DNA of 64,000 nt, taken from contig JBOZIK010000001.1 of assembly GCA_051453625.1 (NCBI GenBank), forward strand, positions 77,112,204 to 77,176,203, read 5' to 3'. Position numbers and translations under genes: made by a program. Shown one piece after another: positions 1 through 11,949 of the stretch; position 1 is the first letter of the stretch; every line of letters begins with the position of its first letter. The notes below the pieces were generated by a model, which searched no databases, was not told the DNA's origin, and worked only from the letters and a program-made list of their open reading frames with translations. The stretch is from Welwitschia mirabilis (taxonomy: Eukaryota > Gnetophyta > Gnetopsida > Welwitschiales).

Positions 1-2
1 TA

Positions 3-185
3 TGTGATGTGATTACTCGTAGGAATATGATCAGTCATCTGTCCTGCTATCAGGTTGGATCTTGCTGTGTGATGCAGTCGTCCATAGAAATATGGTTGAT
101 CACCTGTCTTGCTATTAGATTGGATTTTATTGCGTGTGATGTGATCGCCCATCAATGAATAGCAGTCATCCATGTTTGAACCAGT
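3..185. repeat. Degenerate tandem repeat, period about 66 bp
   Basis: The word TGTGATG starts units at 3, 68 and 135. The first two units continue with matching blocks (GATCA...CTGTCxTGCTATxAG near 29 and 94) and the third unit is partial. It resembles the GTCATC/GATGAC-rich LTR sequence of the Athila-like elements further right, but I cannot join it to one. Confidence 0.6.
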
Positions 186-559
186 TTTCTTTATGTTATG
201 TTATTTCGGTCACTAGGTGTTACATTTGTAATCACCTAATTCTAAAGTAGTGTTACAATTCTTTAACAGTTGGTAGCCCGACATTTTAAGTCGGTCACCC
301 AATGCTAGGAAACACCGCATAAAAGACTAACTACAAAAACTCATTAAATTATTAATGATAATGGGTTCTTAATAAAAAATATAAATGTATTAATAAAAGC
401 TATTTCTTTTGATTACTATAGTTTACAATCATGATAGTAATAGGATACATTTGTAATAAGACAACTAAAAGGTATTATGTTAATGAGAAGATGGAGTTAA
501 AAGGTTGTACCTACATGTGATTCATGTCTCATGATATAGGTTGAAGGCTTAAACTTAAA
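186..559. other. Unassigned AT-rich sequence
   Basis: No reading frame, RNA gene or repeat could be recognised here. It may be the left flank or a diverged part of the G1 retroelement that is recognisable from about 560. Confidence 0.4.
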
Positions 560-1489
560 TTAGATTATTATTATTAGAGTAAGATAATGTATCGTGAGTT
601 TTTATTATACTAGCTATACATAAACCAATAGACATTTAAAAAACTGTTAAGCTTGTAATACAATTAACTATTAAAGTTATCTTGATAGAAACAATTAAAA
701 GAAATAGTTTTAAGGGAGCACATTACTAGATGTATGTATTTCGTATCAAAGAGAAAGAACTAGTAAGGAAAATATAGCACAATGTACTATTTAGATATTT
801 ATCATCAAATAGAATGAAGCATGAGACCTTATTACAATATTCATAAACATGAAGCAATAAAATAAATAAAATTTAAGAATAACAAAATTATTTAAAGAAT
901 ACATAAAGATTAATAGAATCAAGGTAATCATCACAATAGTTAAGAGTGTAAAAAGAAAGATTTAGAAGCTAGGGATGATATTAGTTAGGATTGGTTCATG
1001 TGCATTTTGTTATTAATATGCACTAACATTTTTTATATTATTATCTTTGGTATTCCTTTATTAAAAATTAATATATGTAATTTAATTATAATGCAAATAG
1101 GCTAGGGAAAGTGTTATAAGTTTAGGATTTTGATATAACAAAAATGAAACACATAGAGTGGTGCCCAACTATGAATACAAATAACTAGTAAATTTCTTTT
1201 TAGTGATCAACCAAGTTAAATTGTTATAATTTTAAAATACTATACCTCAAACATAACATTTGCTCTAAATAAATCTACTTGTATAAGAGATTTTATTTCT
1301 TTACAATCAATTTATTTTTCACCATAATACCTATTTTGCAAATTCTAAAAATGAATAAAAAGATTACTATTATTATAAATAACCATGAAAAAGGAATAGG
1401 ATTAAATTTAACTTAAGAAAAAAATATAAGTGATTATAAATCTATAAAACTTAGTACACATAAAAATATTTATCTATTATAGCAATTAA

Positions 1490-1700
1490 AGTTATGGCAA
1501 TTAGTTGTTCCTTGAAGGTTTAGAAGCATTAGCTCTTAGAAGAAACATTTTATTTAAAAATGAATCATAAAAGCCTAAAATACCTATAGAAAAAAACATT
1601 CCTTAATATAAAACAAATAAATTCGTTAAGCTCCTAGTTAAATATGAGTTTGATATGAAGTGTCTCTTAGATAATAAAAATTGATTGCTAATTCCCTTAG
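1490..1700 (+). pseudogene. Gypsy RNase H remnant (copy A)
   Basis: The frame at 1637-1681 reads KYEFDMKCLLDNKN. It matches the KYKLDVKYILGKK segment of copy B (27881-27928) and the family pattern Y-D-F-x-I-x-Y-x-P-G-K just before the integrase. The upstream sequence around 1500-1600 also aligns with copy B. Stops and shifts are frequent. The catalytic residues cannot be placed reliably. Confidence 0.5.
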
Positions 1701-1802
1701 TCAAATTTTGTGTATTTTTATTTGTGAAATGAACTCGAGGATGACAAATATAATTAAAGAGTAACTCTAAATTATGAATTTATTAAAGGCTATAGTTTTA
1801 TA

Positions 1803-1960
1803 AAGGAAAAGTTTAAATTATGTAAAGATGCTAATGTTATTTTCTAGTATCATGATGCTAAGTTCATTTTCAAATTTTAGCAAGATTTCTTTAATGAACT
1901 AGAACTCAAGAATATGATAGCATAACTTCCATTCAAAAATTAACAAATTAACTAAATAAA
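1803..1960 (+). pseudogene. Gypsy integrase core remnant with internal deletion (copy A)
   Basis: The reading KLCKDANVIF followed by FxxDFFNELELK corresponds to KLHKDPKVIF and QDFFNKT in copy B. In intact gypsy integrases this is the LHG-P-x-I-V-S-D-R-D-P region around the second catalytic aspartate. The zinc-finger part and the first half of the core, present in copy B at about 28055-28410, are missing here, so this copy could not have encoded an integrase. Confidence 0.55.
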
Positions 1961-4881
1961 TCAACCAAATCCTTAAAGATATTTTAAGAAGTTATATAGT
2001 AGGTCAACTTAGTATATCAAAATATTATTTACATCTAGTACAACTTTCTTACAATTAGAAATATTAAGAATTAATTTGTTATTTTTCTTTGAAGGTAATA
2101 TATAAAATGAATTATTCCACATTGATCACTTAAAACAAATTGAATTAATAAAATAAGTAACTAAAAAATGAAGATTAAGGAAAATGAAAGAACTCATTAA
2201 GAATGTGTAGAAGCAGCTCAAGATCAATACAAGAAGTATAATTACTAAAAGCACTTATATTAAATCTTTCACTTAGGTGACTAGTTATTTTTTAGATTAA
2301 GAAGAAAGAGAATTCTTAGAATCAAGAAATTATAATAGCCTTACTTCTAAATATTATAGACCTTTCCTCATAGTAAATAAAATATGATAATTAGCATTTA
2401 AACTTAATATTTCCAATCCTTAAAATAGGATCCACCTCATATTTCATATTAGTTTACTTAAATTATATAATAAAGACTAATATAAGGATTGTGTTATTAT
2501 TTGAAAATAATTTTTATTTAAATATAATATTAACTTTATGATAAATAAAATTTGAATCAAAGATGTAAGGATAAATAAATGAATGGAAAAACTATTAAGA
2601 AGCGTTAGTTGAATTCTCTCATTGTAATCAATATAGTTGGAAAAATAAGAAACATTTATGCAAAAATATGCAAAATAATGAAGACTAACCATATTGGAGT
2701 TTACCCATATAAAAGGCTTATGTGTACACAACTAAAGGTAAGTTATAAAATACTAATTTTCTAAATTTTTGTATAGGATAATAGAACATGGATGAGGCTT
2801 TTGAGGTAGTAAATGTTAAGGAGAAAAAATTAGTAAAGTAAGTATAGCCATTTAATGATGAATCACAATCATGAGAATGAAACCCTATCACATTCCATGA
2901 ATCTAAGCGCTAAGAGGAAATGGAAGTTAATGAAAATCCCTAAAAATTTATGTGATATTACCAAATGTAAGTAAGGTTAATATTAGGATTTCTTAATAAG
3001 GTTTGATTAATAAATACTTAATCATAATGAGACTCTTATTATGCATTTGGTATAGTAAGCATTAAAAATACTTGAAAAGTTATTTAATTCATTAAAAAAT
3101 TAATAATTAATCAAACATCCCCTTAAGTTTATGAGTCTTATAAAAAATACATTAGAGAAAAATTAATAATCTTTGATTCATTTCATAAGGATAATCAAGT
3201 CCTAGAATAAAAAATTCAACAATTATAATTGGAATAATTAATAAATCAGTCTTGATTAGCAAGCTACCTTAGATAAAAGGCTTGTAAGGTAGATTCTCTT
3301 GGTTAGTCCATCAAACTAAATCATCCTCCATGACATGGACTATTCATGGTTTTTGCCAAAGACGACTTTTAAAAAATTAAGGAAACTCAATGTTTTCAAT
3401 TATGTGATTTCTATTAATTTTTAATAATGTTTTATCTAAAAAGATATTTTCATTCTATGTGGAAACTAAGTTAGAAATTACTGATGAAGATTTGTTACAT
3501 AAATAAAATTACTATTAGGTTTTTTATAAGTTTTAGCTAAATGATTGTTAACATCTTATCAAATCAACATAAAATTAACATATCATCAAATGCATATTAT
3601 TGATTACGAAAGTCAAAAACATAAAGTAAAGTTATGATAATGTAACAATAATTGTGATTCAATGCATTAACCATTGAATTTTCTTTATCCTACTTATGCT
3701 ATAATAAAAAATTATATACTGTAATTGTTTTAACCTTTTTTCTTATTTGATAGACGATAAGCTAAATATTATAATGTATCATGATTATTATGAAGAATAA
3801 GTTGTTGATTTAAAAAGAAAAGTATTTACTTCTTTAATTCTCACAAAATTCATATAGATCTTCCAATATATAGAATATTTTATTTTAGTATCATTCAATT
3901 TTTCATTAAATAAAGTAACTATTTTTACCATTTTTGTGTAGGATTCATGAGTAGTCATGATCATAGATTAGTCATTTTATTAGGAGATATTCCTAAGGAG
4001 CATACATGTTTTCCTTTAAAATAGCTTGAATTATTTATTAAATTCTAATAAATTTATCAACATAGGATTTTATAATCTTAGTTAATATTAATCTCATTAT
4101 TTTAAAATTAGATATACTAAAATATCAACTAATTAATGAGTTAATGTAATGAAGTAAATTGGAACATGGGCATATCTGTAGTACCTTTTATTAAAAATTA
4201 AAAAACATTAAGAGGATAAGAAAAAATAATTTTGTAAATGGGTAAATTTCCCAAATAACTAAGTAATATTATTAACATACTCCGTCCTTGGTATCAAATC
4301 TAAGTATTATATTGAAATTACACAATTATAAAATCCTCCATTGGAGTACAAAGCACCAACACATTGCAGCTAATGACAAAAGCACTAAATTGATAGAAGC
4401 ATTAAACCAATAAAACCATAATGATAGCATCAAAATCACTAGAATAAATGAAATGTGCAACTTCAAAGAAGATTACTTCTGAGTGTTCTTCTTGGATGAA
4501 TATGCACTCTTCATCCTATGCAACTTTAAAGACGAAATCCTCTAAGTAGTCTCCTTAAGAAATATTTATATCTATTGTGTTATGTGTGGTGCTTACTTAT
4601 TTTAAAAACTACATCTCAAAACATTCTTAAGCAATGAGAAGAAAACATAAAGGTTGGAAAAAAAAGGTAACTAAGTTATCAACATCTAAAATAGAATAAA
4701 ATATATGCCACTCTAAACATATTTGTTAATATCCCATTTTTTGTAAAACTTATTTACTTGAATATTAAGTATATTAAGCTTTTAGTAAATTGATTAATTA
4801 TCCTTATTTAAATTCCTTATCAAAATACAATGCCATTCTAAATTAACCTTATTTTGTAACTTTCATAATTTATCATTAAAA

Positions 4882-4893
4882 TGGGGAAAAAAA
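4882..4893 (+). other. Polypurine tract of G1 copy A
   Basis: TGGGGAAAAAAA lies directly before the LTR start TGTTATAAGG. The second G1 copy has a matching tract at 22177-22191. In LTR elements the tract primes plus-strand DNA synthesis. Confidence 0.7.
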
Positions 4894-4998
4894 TGTTATA
4901 AGGTTTTTATAAGAAAAGCTATCAAAAGATTTAAGATTAGATAATCCCTTAAACAAGGAATTAAAATCACATAAATTGAAAACTTTACAAGGACATAA
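4894..4998 (+). repeat. G1 LTR1, left piece (first 105 bp)
   Basis: It aligns with 22192-22297, the first 106 bp of LTR2. Homology stops exactly at GACATAA, where the Tat-like element begins at 4999. The rest of this LTR reappears at 17186, after the N gap. Confidence 0.75.
4994..4998. repeat. Likely target site (CATAA) of the Tat-like insertion
   Basis: CATAA is the last five bases of the interrupted LTR1 before the inserted LTR. The partner copy should lie inside the N gap at 16757-17185 and cannot be checked. Confidence 0.4.
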
Positions 4999-5569
4999 TG
5001 TTACGAAAAGTTTTTGCAACATCAAATTTGTGATTTTAAGTGGTCAGGTTCAACATGATAACATTTCAGCACAATTAAAATTATAACCTAAAATTAACAA
5101 TAAAATAAAGGAAATAATATTTAATCACTCACACAATATAAAAAATATTTTTTAACTAAAAAAGGGGTAAAATTAAGTGTCTTTGCCTAGGAATGACTTA
5201 TTTTAAGATTTCCTAGAATGGCATTTTCTTAAGTTGAATCCAAAATAATTTTTTTATTTCTAAAATTATTACATTTACTATAGAAATCTCAAGTAAATTA
5301 AGGAATCTATATCTTAATCTATTTTTTTTGGATGACCTAAAATATCTAATTATCTATTATCAAAATGTACTTTTTTTTTTTTTTTTGTAAAATCTAAAGA
5401 AGAACAAAATAAAAAAAAAAGTGAAAAAAAATCATTAGCGAATGTTTATTAAAAATGGCATAAACCAATACTTCTTTAGAAATAATACAAATGTATTTAA
5501 CAGAATCCAATAACTAATTAACATGAAACTAAGAAATTAGGAGTATAGATTGACAAACGTTACCCATTT

Positions 5570-6180
5570 GTAATGCTTCTTCGCGAACAACTGAAGCATT
5601 TTGGCTTCTCTCCTCTGTCGCCACCTTGTTCTTTAAGTGCTCTTTGGTCAACCTCCTATTCCTGTGCCGTTTGCCCTATGCTTGCACTGCAATGTGTGCT
5701 TCTCTTTTGATCTTTAACATGTGTCTTCTTGGCCTCTCTGCGTGCGCTATATATTTTCTATTTCTCTCTGCCACTTCTGTTCTGGCATTCTCCTCCTATC
5801 CTCATCACTGTGGTTCATTGCTTCTGATGATGTGATTTTCACCTTTTTTTTTTCTTTTTTTTGGATTTGTTGTGTCTCGCCTCTTAGCTTTACGCTTCCT
5901 TGTCTTTTTGACCTTTTCAATCCCCTTGTCTACCATTCTGTTAGCATTTTGCTGTTGTTATGCATTTTTTCTTTTTTTTTTTTTGTGATCCTTTTGATTG
6001 TTCTTCCCCTTTTTTCTTTCGATCGCCTTGCTTCTTTCTTATCAATCTTTTGTTGTATCTATGTTTTGTTGCTGATCACCCCCATGAAATTGGCTCTTTT
6101 CATGTCAAATACCCTATTTCTTTGATCTATTTCTGTTTAGATCCCATGTCGTTTTCCATGGCATCCACTGTGATTTGAGC
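5570..6180 (+). pseudogene. Captured host sequence in left LTR: leader and intron-like part
   Basis: A CT-rich, comparatively GC-rich stretch resembles a plant 5' leader. It is followed by a T-rich stretch ending in TTTCTGTTTAG (6139-6140), a good plant 3' splice site. The copy in the other LTR (13667-14250) keeps this site as TTTCTGTTTCAG (14211-14212). The short open frames here differ between the two copies and are probably not proteins. The reading that this is a leader plus intron of a captured gene is inference. Confidence 0.45.
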
Positions 6181-6559
6181 TAGAAAAGGATTTGGTTGCA
6201 CATTCAGAGGGATAGCTCAGAGAGAAAATCTACAGTGGTGGATGTAGGTCTCCAAGCTTTGACCGAAACATAGTAGTCTGAAGAGATCTTAAAACTTTAT
6301 GAAATTAAATTCTCCATGCCATCTTTGGGAATACTGATATTACATGATTAAAATGGATGACTAAATACAAAATCCCTAACTAAGGAAATTGGGAAGAAAC
6401 CAATAGTTGATTCTCGGCAAAGGTGTCAATGGATGACAGCAGATGCTAAAGGCCAGCATAGTTGAAAGCAATCCCCTTCACTATTCCAGACCACATCTTT
6501 AATGAAAGAAATGAGCCCTGCAACTTTGATCTAGATTGAGTTTCTTCAGTAGCAAGAAG

Positions 6560-7144
6560 ATGCGAGAAAGTGGAAACCAGAAAAACATGGCCAAATTGTT
6601 AACACTTCTACTTCTCTTACCGAAAACCAAGGTATGGCCTAAGCTGGAATTTCATTTTCGATCAAAGCTTGGGTTAGGTTTAGGTTTTCATCCATTGGCA
6701 ACTGTTTTGCTAGTTTTCTGCATCTCCTCATTTTCGTTTGCTCTATGTACATTTCATCACACTGTCACAAATATGAAAAAGAAGATATGCGTTTTCCTTT
6801 GAAAGTTGGAGTTGCTTTTAGGAAAGTTCTGAATATTACGCTCATGAAGAATGCACTTCTTTAGACGAGAAGGAAGAAGGAACATTTTCAGAGAACCAAA
6901 AAGAACTAGTTGGAGGATGAAGATAACTATTTGGAGGAGGAATATTTTGATGGGAGAAAGATGTCACCCTCTAAATTTTTTGGGCGTGATACTTTATGAT
7001 GATAAAGGAAATCATTTTCCTCATTTTCCTATCTGGTGTTTAAACTGTTCAAGCTTTACTTTAACTTGGAGTTGCTGGCAGAGGGATTTATTAGTGTTTA
7101 GAAAGCAACATGGATTATTTCGTTTTATATTTTTCATGAACTAG
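6560..7144 (+). pseudogene. Captured, unidentified membrane-protein gene fragment in left LTR
   Basis: An open frame from ATG at 6560 begins MRESGNQKNMAKLL. It has a basic N-terminus and one clear membrane segment at about residues 44-65 (LATVLLVFCISSFSFALCTF), the layout of a type II membrane protein. The frame shifts near 6780. Peptides shared with the other LTR copy then follow: KVLNITLMK, an acidic run EDEDNYLEEEYFDGRK, and MSPSKFF. The shared peptides argue for a real ancestral coding sequence. I do not recognise the family; a Golgi-type enzyme would fit the topology but this is a guess. Confidence 0.5.
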
Positions 7145-7410
7145 GTAGCGGCTATGAGTTGCAGACTCTAAATAAGATGACTTGTTAGATTAAAGCTTCT
7201 TGTCAACCATCTTTCACTAGGTACAAAGAGCTAGGCACCGCCTTTATTAGTCAATTAGCTTACATAGAGTTCAACATTTTTAAAGGTGTTAGTGTTAAGA
7301 GTAAAACCATTTCCAAGAGCCTTAAATTCAGAAATAGATATGTTGTGTAGCTTGGAATGTTCGCTTTATTATAGTGGCAAGCGCCCTGATTCTTGTGTTT
7401 TCATTTGCAG

Positions 7411-7470
7411 ATCGAACTTATTCTAGTAAGTGAAGCAAGGGATTACAAATTGGTAATCGAATTTGAAAAG
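7411..7470 (+). pseudogene. Captured exon-like segment after a splice acceptor (left LTR)
   Basis: TTTCATTTGCAG at 7399-7410 is a canonical acceptor. After it the frame reads IELILVSEARDYKLVIEFEK and then a stop. The other LTR copy has the same frame, longer (15556-15656), with DYKSIIEFEEKNHYFIKKV. Conservation of the frame in both copies suggests an exon of the captured gene. The family was not recognised. Confidence 0.45.
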
Positions 7471-7857
7471 TAAAACCATTACTCCACCAAGAAATTGAAT
7501 GCAATCACATGATTCTCAAAGAATGGTATAAAAGCTAGCTCTAACAATCACATAAGTAGAAACATCCCTCTAAATAAAAATGCAAAAGAAACCTTCCAAT
7601 TCCGACATCCGATAGAAAAATGAAACAAAGTATTTCACAAAACTGATTTGCCAAAATAAGAAGAAATCCCTGCTTTGAGAATGCCAACATCCCTTTCCTT
7701 TAGAAGAGACACAAAGCTTTACATGTCAAACTTAATACCCCCATAGAAGAGGAGTGAAGGAGAGGCAAAGGCAAAGCAGTGTGTCTAAAAATTAAAGCAG
7801 AGTGAAATCCCTATCGAACATTAATTGATGTTTCTCTTCACTAACAACACTCAATGA

Positions 7858-8166
7858 ATAGGTCTAGTAAAATTTGCATCTCTGTGGAAATGCCTTAAGG
7901 AGTGGAGGATCATATTTGAAAGGTTTGACAGAGATAGAAGTGGTCGAATAGATTCTCAAGAGTTGTGGGATGCACTTTGGAGTCCTGTGTATGTTGTATC
8001 TCCATCTATCTTGAACATATTTCTTTCAACATATGACAGAACAAGTCACACTAGAACAATTGATTACAATCTCTTTATAGAGTAAACTTGCAAAGCCTTT
8101 TCTTTGCTAGAAATGATATTCAAATATGTGGCATAATTGTGAAGGGCCATACAAATATGTTTAAGG
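7858..8166 (+). pseudogene. Captured penta-EF-hand calcium-binding protein fragment, CML48-50-like (left LTR)
   Basis: The frame 7858-8082 is open for about 75 codons. It reads KFASLWKCLKEWRIIFERF, then a perfect 12-residue EF-hand loop DRDRSGRIDSQE (7927-7962), then a region like a second loop ending DYNLFIE. A GTAAAC donor-like site follows at 8082. After about 45 bp of intron-like sequence the frame resumes at 8127 as CGIIVKG, which in CML48-50 proteins directly follows FxE. The N gap cuts the rest. Order and motifs match plant penta-EF-hand proteins closely. Retained introns indicate capture of genomic DNA, not mRNA. It has no start and no upstream EF-hands, so it is a fragment. Confidence 0.8.
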
Positions 8167-8244
8167 NNNNNNNNNNNNNNNNNNNNNNNNNNNNNNNNNN
8201 NNNNNNNNNNNNNNNNNNNNNNNNNNNNNNNNNNNNNNNNNNNN
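8167..8244. other. Assembly gap (78 N)
   Basis: The gap removes the end of the CML-like fragment. The same place in the other LTR also holds a gap (16486-16514), which suggests difficult assembly of this repeat. Confidence 0.95.
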
Positions 8245-8487
8245 CTTGACTGCCTTTGCGAAGGTGGAATATTGTATCCATTATCTATTTATTTTGTACA
8301 TACCAAATAATAGAAATAAAAAGGGGTTTTATTTGATTATCTCAAATTATTTGATCTTTTGAATTATGCAACTTTGTAATAGTGTACTAGAATTTGACCA
8401 TTGCATTTTAGCATAGTTTACTTTCAGTTATAAAATTGGAAACTTAAAAAAAGAAGAAGAAAGAAAAAAAATAATAATATTCACATA

Positions 8488-8504
8488 CAATTTCCCCCCT
8501 TTTT
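8488..8504 (-). other. Polypurine tract of the Tat-like element
   Basis: Minus-strand AAAAAGGGGGGAAATTG lies three bases from the left LTR start TGTGAATATT (8485). Its position at the 3' end of the interior supports the minus orientation. Confidence 0.65.
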
Positions 8505-10619
8505 GACATAAGGTGAAAAAGTAAATCTTATGTCAAAAACATCTTGATATAAATGGTTAAGTGGAGATCAAAGTAAGGGACAACTCAAAGGAATGCGACA
8601 TAGATGATGGTTAAAGACCATAAAATGAATAATAGGAAAAGTAGATAGAGGGGTGTATCTGATTAACTAAGATGAAGGCAAATTAAAGTAATTGTGTAAA
8701 GAACAAGAAATGAGTATATGATAAACTAATGATGGAATATTATGAATGAGGCAATAAAGAAAATGACAAAGAAGAGCACATGTTTGACTGAAGTAGAAGT
8801 AAATCGAAATCATTGTATGAGAGATAAGAGGTAGTGAAATGGGATCTGAAAGAATTAAGACTAAAAACTAATAAAAGGGGATGATGAAATGAGTCTAGGT
8901 ATTAATAGGTAATCAATTAATTGAAGAGTGGGAATAGTCTTAAATAAATTTAGAGTAAGTGTAAAAGAACACTCTGAGATAATCAATTCCAAATACTAGC
9001 AAAATACTAGGTAGAAATGAACAAATAGAGACATGAAGATGATTGGTTAAACATCTCTAAATGTCACCTTAGCAATGTGTATTGGTGTGAGTCATACAAT
9101 TATTCAATACCATTAATGATGGTTGAATGTTAAATGACACAGAGTATCACATAACTAGGATAGTAATTATGATGATGTCTATAGTTATTCTGTGGAGTAT
9201 CAATGTAATGTTAGAACTATAACTTAATTTTATCATTGGTTGTAAGAGTAAGTGAGATCTTGAAAACTTACTATTCAATAACCAATATGTTCTAAATAAT
9301 TGTAAAGTTATAGCTTTAGAGTCATGAAAAATCAAGTTAATGGGATTTTCAGAAACACCATCTATCATGATGAGGGCAGTGCAACTACTACTAATAGCAT
9401 AAAAATCAACTAATGCCCTAGGGGAGTTCTAGTAGCTACCATATCACACTGCTAAAGGCCCCTCTCGAGAATATTTGCCTTGTTGCACTTGCAGTAGGAC
9501 ATCATGATTATTATTTTTTTCCTTTTCTTTTCTTTGATTTTTTTGATGCATGATATTGATATTTTGCCAATAAGCTTGAATTTCTCTCTCTCTTTTTTTT
9601 TTAAACATTGATTGATCATTGATATGGAAAATCATTAAATTCATTACTGAAAACAAGCATCAAAATTGACATAAACCAATACGAGGATAGAAGAACATGA
9701 GGCATTGAATATCATAGATCAAGGAATGTCATAAGATTGGGTGAAATCTAATATTACCACTATAAATATCCCTAAGTAGGAAAACTACCTTTATGAAAAC
9801 TTGAATATGATTTAACATAAGACCAAACAAAATCAACGATCAAATAAAGAAATGATTTTAACTAAGAAACATTACTAAGGAGCCATTCAGATAAAGATGA
9901 CTCAATTACTTCTGTCATGCTAAGAGCATTATAATATCATTAATGTAATCTCAGTTGTTGTCCACTAATACTATGTTCTTTCTTAGCATTAGAATTAAGA
10001 ACTCAACAAAGTTATTCAAAATGCATTTCTTTGTAAAATAAGAATTTGACCACTTAATAGTTAACCTATTATAAAAATGTATCTAGACATAGCACAAGAA
10101 AATTATATGAATTAATTCAAGAAGAACATTGATGACAAGTTCAGGAGGAATTAAGTGAAAAATGGAAATCAAAAACTACATGTCTGATTACTGAAGGAAA
10201 AGAATGAATTGGTGAAAAGTATCATTATCAAGCAAAAGGATGAATTTATTTTTGTAAAATAAGATAACATAAAAGAGGATTTGTATGAAGATTTGTATTG
10301 AACTACTGTGACAAAAAAGGATAAGTGCAAGAAGTTGAAAATTTGGAATGCAAAAAAATAACAATGGGCTAATGACAAAATCATTGGGAACAAATGGAAC
10401 CCACCCTAGATCTAAGAGTTATGCATCAAGAATTTGTGAAATCTTAAATTTATGAGGATCTACAAGATCATGTTCAAAGTGCAACAATGAAATGATTCGC
10501 TTTTCTAGGATTTGAGGTGATGACGAGGAAGATGCTTGATATCATGATTTGATGTTTGCCACTATATAATTTTTTTCTAATAGCACTAATCCAATAAATT
10601 TTAGCTTAGAGTGGGACAA
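8505..10619 (-). other. Non-coding 3' interior of the Tat-like element
   Basis: This is the place where reverse transcriptase, RNase H and integrase would follow protease. None of their motifs was found on either strand. One sub-block (9147-9800) is shared with the Athila-like element at 37850-38610. Confidence 0.5.
9147..9800 (-). repeat. 3' block shared with the Athila-like element
   Basis: It aligns with 37850-38610. The best part, minus strand 9506-9430, reads NNHDVLLQVQQGKYSREGPL then AV, stop, YGSY. The counterpart at 38310-38230 reads DHHNVLPLVHRGKYFYEEAL then VV, stop, YGSC. The stop codon is at the same place in both. The function is unknown. Confidence 0.5.
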
Positions 10620-10880
10620 CAAAATAATTACTCCTATATCCATGATTCAAGAATAACCTAGAAGTAAATTGAATGTAGCAGTATTACCAAGCACATAAAA
10701 TTTGGTGTCCTTAACCTTTTGAGCTACTTCTATTAGTGAAGTGACTATTCCTTTGGATTTATCCTTATGAATATTAAAACTTCTAATTGTCACACTCTTC
10801 TTTGAATCTAGTAGATGTTGCAGGTTAAGCTTATCTAAGCAAGAGGATCTGATGATATTTAATTCAGCCCCATAATCCAT
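10620..10880 (-). pseudogene. Retropepsin (aspartic protease) remnant of the Tat-like element
   Basis: The minus-strand frame begins MDYGAELNIIRSSCLDKLNL. This matches the gypsy retropepsin pattern (V)DxGAxxNLxxxxxLxxLGL around the catalytic aspartate, with D kept. It continues through an IRSFN segment, like the IRGFxG flap, to NTATFNLLLGYS, matching the C-terminal YNxILGRxWL. About 77 residues are open. Protease normally matures the gag-pol polyprotein. Upstream gag lies in the correct order to the right. Confidence 0.7.
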
Positions 10881-11365
10881 AAAGGCTCTAGCTACTTTAG
10901 TAAACCCAATGTTTACTAATATGTAGGGTGGTTTAGTGATTATTATTCTTCAAGAAGTGGATGAGATTTCCTTGGGTTAAAATTGGATCACTTCATGATC
11001 CTCATCATTTTTATGAACATTCACTTAATTTGAAGTAGATTCTTACTTTTGAGGTTTTTTTGAAGTTAGACACTACTCACATAATATTTTAAAGGCTTGT
11101 CTATGAGGTTTAGAGTTTTTGATTAATGAACAAAGATGGTTATACACTTTTTATACTTTAGAGGCATGTGATTGTGATTGAATATTTGGTTAGAGATGAA
11201 CCAACTTTGAGCATCTTCTATTTTAACTAGTGTAGTTTTCATTTGATTTCTTAAATGATTTATCATAATGGCTTGGTTATCCTTTGATTACCCAAATTAC
11301 ATAAGGAGTGTTGTCGTTTTGAATTACCACATTTTGTGGTGTTTGTGATGTAGAGGCTCAAGTTG

Positions 11366-11602
11366 TTAATTTACAGCTGTAAGGATCATATTGAATTTAA
11401 TGCTCTTTTTATTTTCGATGATGTCTTGGACAATATGTTTCAAGTTGAAGTAGTTTTCAGTGTAATGTCCCCTAATCCTATGGTATTCATAGTACTTTGA
11501 TTCATTATAGCTTTTAGGATTTGGTGCATTGGGATCTTTCTCCCTGATTGGAGGTAGTTGAATTACCCCCTTTCCTAGTAAAATTCCAAGAATCTTTGTC
11601 AA
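11366..11602 (-). pseudogene. Gag C-terminal region of the Tat-like element
   Basis: An open minus-strand stretch holds GVIQLPPIREKD and then KYYEYHRIRGHYTENYFNLK. This corresponds to the Tat/Ogre gag motif K-Y-C-x-Y-H-R-x-x-G-H-x-T-x-x-C-F-x-L-K with both cysteines changed to tyrosine. The motif resembles a zinc knuckle. Loss of the cysteines means a non-functional copy. Confidence 0.65.
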
Positions 11603-11949
11603 TGGTATTTGTAACCTAATGAAGTTTCTCCTAGGTTTTTGAATTAGGTTTTCATTTTGAAATCAATTATGGTCTTAACTTTGAATGGTGAAAGGTTGTT
11701 GTTATGTTTGAGCTTATTGTTGTTGTTGTTGAGATGATTGCGCTTGGTGAAAATTCTATAGTTATTGAGAATGTGAGTAATAGGATTTTCATAAAACTAT
11801 TTAAAATATAAAAGGATTTGAAGGGAAAGAAGGTTGTGGTTGTATTCATTATACGATTGTACTAGTAATTAGTTGGGATGAATAGCTTGGTTGATGAAGT
11901 TGAATGGGTTGAAAGGTTTTATTAACCACTGTTATGTTCTTGGTATTGT

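Larger units (their letters stand above)
560..4893 (+). mobile_element. Ty3/gypsy family G1, copy A: 3' part of internal region
   Basis: This stretch aligns by eye with 26810-30151 (copy B, same strand) up to about 3930, and in reverse complement with 57000-59830 (copy C). It holds remnants of RNase H and integrase, then about 2.9 kb of non-coding 3' sequence, and ends in a purine tract directly before an LTR start (TGTTATAAGG at 4894). That is the expected order of the 3' end of a gypsy element. Relative to copy B it lacks about 355 bp of the integrase region near 1803. No gag, protease or reverse transcriptase could be recognised, so this is a truncated and long-dead copy. The lineage is unresolved; the integrase of copy B looks chromovirus-like. 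Confidence 0.7.
4999..8485 (-). repeat. Left LTR (3' LTR) of the Tat-like element
   Basis: On the plus strand it starts TGTTACGAAAAG and ends AATATTCACA, so on the element's own strand it runs TGTGAATATT...CGTAACA. It aligns along its whole length with 13095-16756. It contains host-gene-like segments (5570-8166) on the strand opposite to the element, and an N gap at 8167-8244. Such length is usual for Tat-type elements, but much of it here is apparently captured sequence. Confidence 0.75.

Noticed and set aside
2477-2731. 84-codon minus-strand open frame
   Set aside because: AT-rich, no similarity to any family, and lies in the non-coding 3' region of G1; not kept in copies B or C.
5626-6178. 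Overlapping open frames of 69, 134 and 72 codons as host genes
   Set aside because: They are in different frames, very rich in Phe, Leu and Ser from CT-rich DNA, and are not conserved in the matching LTR copy at 13667-14233. A leader plus intron explains them better.
7858-8166. A functional calcium-binding protein gene
   Set aside because: No start, no upstream exons, a retained intron, stop codons in the other copy, and location inside an LTR. It is a fragment.
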